A stretch of DNA of 5,575 bases from Enterobacteriaceae bacterium (GTDB lineage Bacteria > Pseudomonadota > Gammaproteobacteria > Enterobacterales > Enterobacteriaceae), in the NCBI GenBank assembly GCA_022712475.1, contig JALAGK010000379.1, positions 1 through 5,575 on the forward strand, written 5' to 3'. The position numbers and the translations under genes are program-made. This document shows, one piece after another, positions 1 to 4,500 of this stretch. The notes below the pieces were generated by a model, which ran no database searches, was not told the origin of the DNA, and saw nothing but the letters and a program-made list of their open reading frames with translations. Position 1 is the first letter of the stretch, and each line of letters begins with the position of its first letter.

Positions 1-40
1 CTGAGGGCCGGGAGGTGAGTGCACCGCGCAGCGGCATTTC
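1..40 (+). repeat. Direct repeat, copy A (at window edge)
   Basis: This copy begins ctgagggccgggaggtgagt and ends gcagcggcatttc. It matches bases 199-239 with one substitution (c to a in the ccgcgcagcgg segment) and one missing g before atttc. It starts at the first base of the window, so the repeat probably extends further left. The strand label is arbitrary. Confidence 0.85.
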
Positions 41-105
41 AGCGCCAATCTTAGCTATTAGAGAGCACAGGCTTGCAGTGTGGGGTTGCTGACCCCCGCT
101 GAAAT
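36..105. repeat. Long-range inverted repeat in the repeat unit
   Basis: Bases 36-44 (atttcagcg) are the exact reverse complement of 97-105 (cgctgaaat). The 52-base interior holds a smaller hairpin, ggggt-tgctg-acccc at 82-96. Together they could fold the variable insert between the direct repeats into a branched arm. The 9-bp stem is modest, and only its setting among other stems makes it notable. Confidence 0.5.
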
Positions 106-132
106 CGGCGAACCGAAGGCCGGAAGACAAGG

Positions 133-158
133 TCAGCCCGCCATGGATGGCGGGCTGA
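133..158. repeat. Perfect 10-bp inverted repeat
   Basis: Arms 133-142 (tcagcccgcc) and 149-158 (ggcgggctga) pair perfectly around a 6-base loop (atggat). The stem is GC-rich and would be very stable. No T-run follows on either strand, so it is not a classical intrinsic terminator. It sits inside the 198-bp repeat period. Confidence 0.8.
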
Positions 159-198
159 GGCGAAACGAGACAGGACGTCGAGTAGAGCCGACCGCAGG

Positions 199-239
199 CT
201 GAGGGCCGGGAGGTGAGTGCACCGCGAAGCGGCGATTTC
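199..239 (+). repeat. Direct repeat, copy B
   Basis: Second copy of the block at 1-40, with a 198-bp period. It carries the small hairpin ccgc-gaa-gcgg (223-233). Sequence after the two copies diverges at once: copy A is followed by agcgccaatc and copy B by tttgcggggc. Conserved cores therefore alternate with variable inserts. Orientation relative to any transcript is unknown. Confidence 0.85.
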
Positions 240-259
240 TTTGCGGGGCCGCGAGGATT

Positions 260-289
260 GTTAAGGAGCGCGCGGGAGCGCTCCTTAAC
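260..289. repeat. Perfect 12-bp inverted repeat
   Basis: Arms 260-271 (gttaaggagcgc) and 278-289 (gcgctccttaac) pair perfectly around the loop gcggga. It is the strongest stem in the left region. Neither strand has a following T-run, so termination would need help or does not occur here. It directly abuts the next inverted repeat at 290-339, so the two could form tandem stem-loops at the right end of the element. Confidence 0.8.
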
Positions 290-339
290 CCGTTCACCGC
301 AGATGAAGCCCCATGAGTTGCCAGGCTTCGAGTGAACGG
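290..339. repeat. Two-part imperfect hairpin
   Basis: The outer stem ccgttcac (290-297) pairs with gtgaacgg (332-339), and an inner stem gaagcc (305-310) pairs with ggcttc (324-329). The internal loop is asymmetric (7 and 2 bases) and the terminal loop is 13 bases. It lies immediately after the 260-289 hairpin and marks where strong structure stops before yhhA. No terminator-type T-run is present. Confidence 0.6.
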
Positions 340-454
340 AACATTCCACAGTCCCACTTTCACATCATCCAACTAACTACGAGCGAAACAACCTACAACC
401 TCACAATCCGCTACCTGGCGTCAGCCAAACAAAATACCAGTGCTAAAGCATCAG

Positions 455-901
455 CTACCGCGGCCCACTCTCACTCGGCACCACCAGTGTGCCGCCACTC
501 ACCCCGCCACCAGGGTGCAACATGTCCCCATTCACCTTTTCTTGCAGCATATGTTGCTGGCCATTACTGCCCCCGCCGTTCAGCATCCCGCCGTTAGTAT
601 TTGGCAGAGGTTGCTCACCGCGGGGAAGAAGCTTTCCCGGCTGTGAATCCTGAATCAGGTTATTGTTACTCTGAATTTGGTTTTGCAGACTCTGCTGCTG
701 ACGCTGTTGCTGGTTCTGCACGCTCTGCCTTAGCATACTCTGCTGCTGGCTCTGATTAAGCTGCATCTCCTGCTGCTGACGCTGCTGGCTGGGGTTTATC
801 ATCCGGGCGTCGTTGCTTTGCTGCTGCTGTTGCGGCGTAAGCGGCTGAGCAAGGGCACTTAGCGGCAGCAGTGCTGCGATGACCATGAGCATTGTTTTCA
901 T
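455..901 (-). CDS. yhhA: YhhA-like exported Gln-rich protein (DUF2756)
   Basis: The product is 148 aa, close to the E. coli YhhA length. The start at 901 is preceded by a strong aggagg ribosome site with about 8 bases of spacing and gives a textbook Sec signal peptide, MKTMLMVIAALLPLSALA, cleaved before QP. An upstream ATG at 1039 lies in frame but would bury the signal peptide and run through the ggt start region. The mature protein is low-complexity: about 33 Gln in 148 residues, in runs such as QQQQQ and RQQQ, with a likely helical Gln/Asn-rich centre (residues 24-85). The segment LPNTNGGMLNGGG (about 99-111) and HMLQE (about 117-121) match my memory of E. coli YhhA. The C-terminus is Gly-rich. 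The function is unknown in the family and I assign none; the location is probably periplasmic. It is divergent from ggt, as in E. coli, so the two share a 112-bp control region. Confidence 0.88.
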   Translation of the reverse strand: MKTMLMVIAALLPLSALAQPLTPQQQQQSNDARMINPSQQRQQQEMQLNQSQQQSMLRQSVQNQQQRQQQSLQNQIQSNNNLIQDSQPGKLLPRGEQPLPNTNGGMLNGGGSNGQQHMLQEKVNGDMLHPGGGVSGGTLVVPSESGPR

Positions 902-1013
902 CGTTGTTTCCTCCTGTAGAGCATCGTTTAAGTTTACTCGCTTTTTACCAGTGTGATGCTTTTTTGACTGTTCTGGGCCAGGCTTAAACGCAAAACCAGG
1001 CAGGAGAAAAATA
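902..1013. promoter_or_regulatory. Divergent yhhA/ggt intergenic region
   Basis: These 112 bp must contain the start signals for yhhA (leftward) and ggt (rightward). Visible with confidence are the two ribosome sites: the aggagg complement before yhhA at about 910-915, and caggag at 1001-1006, 7 bases before the ggt ATG. Promoters are uncertain. For ggt, one candidate is tttact (933-938), 16 bases, then the extended -10-like tgtgatgct (952-960). A good -35, ttgact (964-969), also exists but has no convincing -10 at the right distance. For yhhA, taaact on the minus strand near 930-937 could be a -10 but has a poor -35. I cannot choose from sequence alone. Confidence 0.45.
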
Positions 1014-2729
1014 ATGGTTAAGCAGTGGGTTATTGGCACGATGCTGGTAGCGAGTTTCCAGCTAATGGCCGCACCACCGGTCTCTTATGGCGTAGAAGAG
1101 GATGTCTTTCACCCGGTGCGTGCGCAAAACGGCATGGTGGCATCGGTTGATGCTACTGCTACACAGGTGGGCGTAGAGGTGCTTAAGCGCGGCGGCAATG
1201 CGGTGGATGCGGCGGTAGCGGTGGGTTTTGCGTTAGCGGTTACACACCCGCAGGCGGGCAACCTCGGCGGCGGTGGATTTATGCTGCTGCGCACCAACGC
1301 GGGTAAAACGGTGGCTATCGATTTTCGTGAAATGGCACCCGCACGCGCTACGCGCGATATGTTTCTTGATGCGCAGGGCAATGCCGACAGCAAAAAGTCG
1401 CTCACGTCACATCTGGCATCCGGTACGCCAGGCACGGTTGCGGGCTTTGCCCTGGCGCTGGAGAAATACGGCACGCTACCGCTGCGTTCTGTGATGATGC
1501 CTGCCATTACGCTGGCGCAAGAGGGATTCATTGTGAATGACGCGCTGGCCGATGACCTGCGCCAGTACGGCAGCGAAGTCTTACCCCAGCACGCCAACAG
1601 CAAAGCCATTTTCTGGAAGAACGGCCAGCCGCTGGCAAAAGGAGAACGACTGGTGCAGGCGAACCTGGCAAAAAGCCTTGCGCTGATAGCTGAACACGGC
1701 CCGGATGCCTTCTACAAAGGCGAGATTGCCGAGCAAATCGCCGCCGAAATGGCGGCAAACGGTGGACTGCTTGATAAGACCGATCTGGCTCGTTACAAGG
1801 CGGTAGAGCGCACGCCAATTAGCGGTGACTATCGCGGCTACCAGGTATATTCCATGCCACCACCGTCATCAGGCGGTATTCACATCGTGCAGATCCTCAA
1901 CATCCTCGAAAACTTCGAACTGGCGAAATACGGCTTTGGCAGCGCTGATGCCATGACGCTGGTGGCGGAGGCGGAGAAATACGCCTACGCGGACCGCTCG
2001 CAGTTTCTCGGTGACCCGGATTTTGTTGCGGTACCGTGGCGCTCACTCACCAGCAAAGCCTACGCGCAATCTCTGGCCAGGCAGATTGATGTTGATAAAG
2101 CACGTCCGTCTGAGCAGATAAAGCCGGGTAACCTCGCTCCTTATGAGAGCCCCCAGACCACTCATTTCTCCGTGGTAGACAAAGACGGTAACGCGGTAGC
2201 AGTAACTTATACGCTTAATACCACCTTTGGTAGCGGCATTGTGGCAGGTAGTACCGGGATTCTGATGAATAACGAGATGGACGATTTCTCGGCCAAACCC
2301 GGTACGCCTAACGTTTACGGGCTGGTGGGCGGTGAGGCGAATGCAGTTGGCCCAGGTAAACGGCCATTGTCGTCAATGTCGCCCACTATTGTGGTGAAAG
2401 AGGGGAAAACCTGGCTGGTCACGGGTAGCCCAGGCGGCAGCCGTATTATCACGACTGTGCTACAAATGGTGCTTAATACTATTGATTTTGGTATGAACGT
2501 GGCCGAAGCCAGCAGCGCGCCGCGCTTTCATCATCAGTGGCTGCCGGATACGCTTCGGGTGGAAAAAGGCTTCAGTCCGGACACGCTAAAACTGCTGCAG
2601 GAGAAGGGCTATAAGGTCAGCGTGGAGGCGGCGATGGGCAGTACGCAAAGCATTATGATAGCGCCTGACGGCAGGCTGACCGGCGCATCGGACCCGCGCA
2701 CGCCGGGTGATTTAACGGCAGGATATTAA
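1014..2729 (+). CDS. ggt: Periplasmic gamma-glutamyltransferase (EC 2.3.2.2)
   Basis: This 571-aa proenzyme is very close to E. coli Ggt (580 aa), with the difference at the signal peptide. In the periplasm it hydrolyses glutathione and other gamma-glutamyl compounds, or transfers the gamma-glutamyl group to amino acids. A signal peptide covers about residues 1-20 (ends LMAA, before PPVSYG). The precursor is expected to cut itself between Gln381 and Thr382 in SPQTTHF, making a large and a small subunit with Thr382 as nucleophile. The known substrate-binding residues are all present at a constant offset of 9: Arg105 (DFREM), Asp424 (MDDF), Ser453-Ser454 (PLSSMSP), and the oxyanion glycines 474-475 (GSPGGS). 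The C-terminus DLTAGY is typical. The start at 1014 has caggag 7 bases upstream. No frameshift or missing catalytic residue is seen. It converges on yhhY and no strong plus-strand terminator follows. Confidence 0.98.
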   Translation: MVKQWVIGTMLVASFQLMAAPPVSYGVEEDVFHPVRAQNGMVASVDATATQVGVEVLKRGGNAVDAAVAVGFALAVTHPQAGNLGGGGFMLLRTNAGKTVAIDFREMAPARATRDMFLDAQGNADSKKSLTSHLASGTPGTVAGFALALEKYGTLPLRSVMMPAITLAQEGFIVNDALADDLRQYGSEVLPQHANSKAIFWKNGQPLAKGERLVQANLAKSLALIAEHGPDAFYKGEIAEQIAAEMAANGGLLDKTDLARYKAVERTPISGDYRGYQVYSMPPPSSGGIHIVQILNILENFELAKYGFGSADAMTLVAEAEKYAYADRSQFLGDPDFVAVPWRSLTSKAYAQSLARQIDVDKARPSEQIKPGNLAPYESPQTTHFSVVDKDGNAVAVTYTLNTTFGSGIVAGSTGILMNNEMDDFSAKPGTPNVYGLVGGEANAVGPGKRPLSSMSPTIVVKEGKTWLVTGSPGGSRIITTVLQMVLNTIDFGMNVAEASSAPRFHHQWLPDTLRVEKGFSPDTLKLLQEKGYKVSVEAAMGSTQSIMIAPDGRLTGASDPRTPGDLTAGY

Positions 2730-2735
2730 CGGTAT

Positions 2736-2759
2736 AAAAACCCGGCAGTATGCTGCCGG
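2736..2759 (-). terminator. Rho-independent terminator of yhhY
   Basis: The stem ccggcag (2742-2748) / ctgccgg (2753-2759) has a tatg loop. Read on the minus strand it is followed by a T-run (complement of aaaaa, 2736-2740) and begins one base after the yhhY stop codon. On the plus strand no T-run follows, so any effect on ggt transcripts would be weaker. Confidence 0.85.
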
Positions 2760-2760
2760 C

Positions 2761-3261
2761 TCAACGTAACCGCTTAATGCGTGCCATATAAAGCGCGTCT
2801 ACGTATTCGCCGTTACGTAGCGCGTAATGGGGAGCTGTGCCTTCCACCTCAAAGCCAAACTTGCGATACAGTCTCACGGCGGCAGCGTTATCGGCATAAA
2901 CGGTCAGCTCAATGCGCTCCACCCGCAACCAGTTGTCACATAAGTTAATCATTTCATGCATCAGGGCTGACGCCACGCCCTTGCCCTGGTGTGGTGGTGC
3001 AACGCTCAGGCCAAAGGTTGCCACATGACTGCGACGCGGGCGTTGTTCCACTTCCAGGGTCAGGTGCCCGACCACGCTGCCTTCATCGCACGCGACCAGG
3101 TTATACAGGCCCGGTAGGTTGTGTGCCAGCCGCTCCTGCCACAGTAGCGGCGAGGGATGCGGCAGCTGTAGCGTGTCCGGATAAACCTCCTGCGCGGCGT
3201 TAATGCGGTAAAGCGCATCGGCATCGCTGGCCTGCGCATGCCGGATAACCAAGCTTTTCAT
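2761..3261 (-). CDS. yhhY: GNAT L-amino acid N-acetyltransferase YhhY/AaaT
   Basis: The 166-aa protein belongs to the GNAT acetyltransferase fold and closely matches E. coli YhhY (162 aa). YhhY has been described as an L-amino acid N-acyltransferase (AaaT) acting on residues such as Phe and Met with acetyl-CoA in the cytoplasm. Visible features are beta1 VIRHAQASDADAL (5-17), the family-typical VYPDTLQLPHPS (26-37), VVGHLTLEVEQRPRRSHVA (63-81), the acetyl-CoA pyrophosphate loop Q92-G-K-G-V-A97 (Q/R-x-x-G-x-A), and motif B NAAAVRLYRKFGFEVEG (125-141). LRNGEYVDALYMAR near the end is strongly conserved. The start at 3261 has gagg 7 bases upstream; few alternatives exist. The four-residue C-terminal extension KRLR is the main length difference. 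A possible minus-strand promoter is ttgatt (3323-3318) with gatgtt (3300-3295), 17-bp spacing, weak. It is divergent from ryhB, and a Fur box lies about 100 bp upstream. Confidence 0.95.
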   Translation of the reverse strand: MKSLVIRHAQASDADALYRINAAQEVYPDTLQLPHPSPLLWQERLAHNLPGLYNLVACDEGSVVGHLTLEVEQRPRRSHVATFGLSVAPPHQGKGVASALMHEMINLCDNWLRVERIELTVYADNAAAVRLYRKFGFEVEGTAPHYALRNGEYVDALYMARIKRLR

Positions 3262-3345
3262 GCCTTTTCCTCAGTGAGTAAGATAAACCCTTTAAACATC
3301 ATTGACTTTTCCCGTGAAATCAACCGCATTTTTTTTAAAAAGATC

Positions 3346-3375
3346 TGGACACATGCGAATGATAATGATTATTAT
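3346..3375 (+). promoter_or_regulatory. ryhB sigma-70 promoter
   Basis: The -35 tggaca (3346-3351) and -10 tattat (3370-3375) are each one mismatch from consensus, with an 18-bp spacer. The predicted transcription start is G3382, six bases past the -10, which matches the GCG start known for E. coli RyhB. An A/T tract at about 3329-3341 lies just upstream and could act as an UP-like element. Confidence 0.8.
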
Positions 3376-3379
3376 TGCC
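3361..3379. promoter_or_regulatory. Fur box overlapping the ryhB -10
   Basis: The 19-bp site gataatgattattattgcc matches the Fur consensus GATAATGATAATCATTATC at 15 of 19 positions, including the first nine in a row. It covers the -10 and part of the spacer, so Fur with ferrous iron would block RNA polymerase. That is the known mode of ryhB control in E. coli. The adjoining gaat at 3357-3360 may extend the site. Confidence 0.88.
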
Positions 3380-3381
3380 GT

Positions 3382-3479
3382 GCGTTCAGGGGAGACCCCC
3401 GCGGTGCAAACCTGAAAGCACGACATTGCTCACATTGCTTCCAGTATTATCTTAGCCAGCCTTGCGCTGGCTTTTTTTT
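3382..3479 (+). ncRNA. ryhB: RyhB iron-responsive small regulatory RNA
   Basis: RyhB is an Hfq-dependent trans-acting sRNA made under iron starvation. It pairs with and silences mRNAs of iron-using proteins (sodB, sdh and others in E. coli). The segment 3411-3449 (starting cctgaaagcacgacattg, ending ccagtatta) appears identical to the E. coli RNA as I recall it and includes the target-pairing core. The 5' end is gcg-ttcagg, and ttcagg (3385-3390) pairs with cctgaa (3411-3416) to form stem-loop 1, whose interior differs from E. coli and contains gggg-aga-cccc (3389-3399). The 3' end is an intrinsic terminator with a U-tract, as Hfq binding requires. The length is about 98 nt, against about 90 nt in E. 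coli. The setting next to yhhY, upstream Fur box and promoter agree. The exact 3' end is uncertain by a few bases. Confidence 0.96.
3454..3479 (+). terminator. ryhB intrinsic terminator and Hfq U-tract
   Basis: The stem agccagc (3454-3460) / gctggct (3466-3472) has loop cttgc and is followed by seven T (3473-3479). E. coli RyhB has the same stem with a different loop. This makes both the transcript end and the poly-U tail used by Hfq. Confidence 0.95.
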
Positions 3480-3670
3480 ACCTGCCAGAAACCCTATCAG
3501 CAAAATTGAACCCCGTACCGGTGATTTTGCCTACCCCTGGCCCTTTGCTCTGTGCGAACCGCGGCTACCGTCATTCATATTTTTTGAACAGAGGCGTCAA
3601 TTTTCACCCACTATCATCCTGGCGGCTGTGGGGCCACACTGTATCCATCGACAAAACGAGGGGGTACATC

Positions 3671-4366
3671 ATGATTTTCTTACGCAAAGCTAACGATCGC
3701 GGCCATGCTAACCACGGCTGGCTCGACAGCTGGCATACGTTCTCTTTTGCTGACTATTACGACCCAAACTTTATGGGCTTCTCCGCACTGCGCGTGATTA
3801 ATGAAGACGTGATTGATGCAGGCCAGGGCTTTGGTACCCATCCACACAAAGACATGGAAATTTTGACCTATGTGCTGGAAGGGGCGGTAGAGCACCAGGA
3901 CAGCATGGGCAATAAAGAGCAGGTGCCTGCGGGTGAATTCCAGATTATGAGCGCTGGCACCGGGGTGCGCCACTCAGAATACAACCCGGATGCAGACAAA
4001 CCGCTGCGTCTGTACCAGATCTGGATTATCCCGGAAAAAACCGGTATCACGCCGCGCTACGAGCAGCGTCGTTTTGATGCGCCGCAGGGCCGCCAGCTGG
4101 TGCTGTCGCCGGATGCCCGTGACGGTTCGCTTAAGGTCTATCAGGATATGGAGCTTTCGCGCTGGGCGCTGGCGAAAGACGAACAGTCGGTTTATCCGAT
4201 TGCGGCTAACCGGCGCGTGTGGATTCAGGTGGTCAAAGGAAACGTATCCATTAACGGTACCAAAGCGACTACCAGCGATGGCCTGGCTATCTGGGACGAG
4301 CAGGCGATTTCGATTCACGCCGATACGGCCAGCGAAGTGCTGCTGTTTGACCTGCCGCCGGTCTAA
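3671..4366 (+). CDS. yhhW: Pirin-family quercetin 2,3-dioxygenase YhhW
   Basis: The 231-aa protein has exactly the E. coli YhhW length. YhhW is a bicupin of the pirin family with quercetinase activity in vitro; its natural substrate is unclear. The N-terminal cupin holds the four metal ligands at the expected positions: His57 and His59 (GTHPHKDME), His101 and Glu103 (GVRHSEYNP). Other landmarks are HANHGWLDSWHTFSFADYYDP (12-32) and LEGAVEHQDSMGN (69-81). The C-terminal cupin (about 145-231) ends VLLFDLPPV and lacks ligands, as usual. The start at 3671 gives MIFLRKAN and has gagg (3658-3661) 9 bases upstream. In-frame codons run back to 3506, but that extension has no family match. A promoter is not clear; tatcat (3612-3617) is a possible -10 without a good -35. 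It may also receive readthrough past ryhB. In E. coli yhhX lies between ryhB and yhhW; here it is missing. Confidence 0.96.
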   Translation: MIFLRKANDRGHANHGWLDSWHTFSFADYYDPNFMGFSALRVINEDVIDAGQGFGTHPHKDMEILTYVLEGAVEHQDSMGNKEQVPAGEFQIMSAGTGVRHSEYNPDADKPLRLYQIWIIPEKTGITPRYEQRRFDAPQGRQLVLSPDARDGSLKVYQDMELSRWALAKDEQSVYPIAANRRVWIQVVKGNVSINGTKATTSDGLAIWDEQAISIHADTASEVLLFDLPPV

Positions 4367-4376
4367 GCGTGACGGG

Positions 4377-4403
4377 CAATAAGCGTGCTAAGTAGGCTTA
4401 TTG
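4377..4403. repeat. Inverted repeat downstream of yhhW
   Basis: Arms caataagc (4377-4384) and gcttattg (4396-4403) are perfect complements around an 11-base loop. It begins 10 bases after the yhhW stop. No T-run follows, so it could be a 3' stabilising stem or a weak rho-assisted stop rather than a classical terminator. Confidence 0.55.
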
Positions 4404-4416
4404 AATAGTGACGGTC

Positions 4417-4448
4417 TTCAACCTTCTCCTTAACAGGGGAAGGTTGAG
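4417..4448. repeat. Stable hairpin between yhhW and gntR
   Basis: The stem tcaaccttctcc (4418-4429) / ggggaaggttga (4436-4447) has 12 pairs including one G-T, around loop ttaaca. It lies just upstream of the likely gntR promoter. There is no U-tract on either strand. It probably belongs to the end of the yhhW transcript; an operator or repeat role cannot be excluded. Confidence 0.6.
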
Positions 4449-4457
4449 CCTTGTCCA

Positions 4458-4466
4458 TGCTACACT
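4458..4466 (+). promoter_or_regulatory. Candidate gntR extended -10 promoter
   Basis: The string tgctacact fits the extended -10 form TGnTAnnnT. The -35 position (about 4438-4443, ggaagg) is poor and overlaps the hairpin arm. A rival -10 is gataat (4472-4477) with ttgtcc (4451-4456) at only 15 bp. Either would give a short gntR leader. Confidence 0.4.
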
Positions 4467-4484
4467 GGGGCGATAATCACAGTG

Positions 4485-4500
4485 TAAGCGCTTCAGGACG
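4485..4500. promoter_or_regulatory. Palindrome and close Shine-Dalgarno at gntR start
   Basis: The 8-bp perfect palindrome aagcgctt (4486-4493), with a central CG as in LacI/GalR-family operators, ends just before the ribosome site agga (4495-4498), which is only two bases from the ATG. The palindrome-like site would sit in the leader of the transcript. Its binder is unknown: the known E. coli GntR operator has a different core (around ATGTTACC), so GntR itself is not implied. Confidence 0.35.

Larger units (their letters stand above)
1..454. other. Non-coding region with structured GC-rich repeat
   Basis: No reading frame here is credible as a gene. Bases 1-339 are GC-rich and dominated by a direct repeat of about 40 bp (1-40 and 199-239) and by inverted repeats at 36-44/97-105, 82-86/92-96, 133-142/149-158, 260-271/278-289 and 290-297/332-339. 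This density of perfect stems suggests a structured RNA or an intergenic repeat family rather than random spacer. Bases 340-454 are AC-rich on this strand, show no stem of note, and form the 3' side of the leftward yhhA gene; no U-tracted terminator for yhhA is visible. In E. coli the gene beyond yhhA is ugpQ, so by synteny ugpQ may lie just outside the left edge. That is inference. Confidence 0.7.

Noticed and set aside
1..239. CRISPR array
   Set aside because: Only two copies are seen, with a period of 198 bp and a 40-bp block. The spacing is far too long for repeats and spacers, and no cas gene is present.
133..372. Minus-strand 79-codon frame in the repeat region
   Set aside because: It runs through the direct repeat and hairpins, is Arg/Pro/Ser-rich as expected from GC-rich non-coding DNA, and has no recognisable domain or good ribosome site. 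Similar frames are likely to be called spuriously in every copy of the repeat.
902..1039. N-terminal extension of yhhA to an ATG at 1039
   Set aside because: The extension crosses the ggt start region and would place a classic signal peptide inside the protein. The ATG at 901 has a strong aggagg site and matches the family start.
1109..1818. Minus-strand frames inside ggt
   Set aside because: Shadow frames opposite a highly conserved enzyme gene, with Arg/Ala/Ser-rich composition and no domain signal.
3506..3670. 55-codon N-terminal extension of yhhW
   Set aside because: The extra residues resemble nothing in the pirin family, and the start at 3671 gives exactly the 231 aa of E. coli YhhW with a gagg site upstream.
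3238..3693. Plus-strand 151-codon frame over ryhB
   Set aside because: It overlaps the yhhY start, the Fur box, the whole ryhB gene and its terminator. Its length reflects chance absence of stops; the non-coding features explain the sequence.
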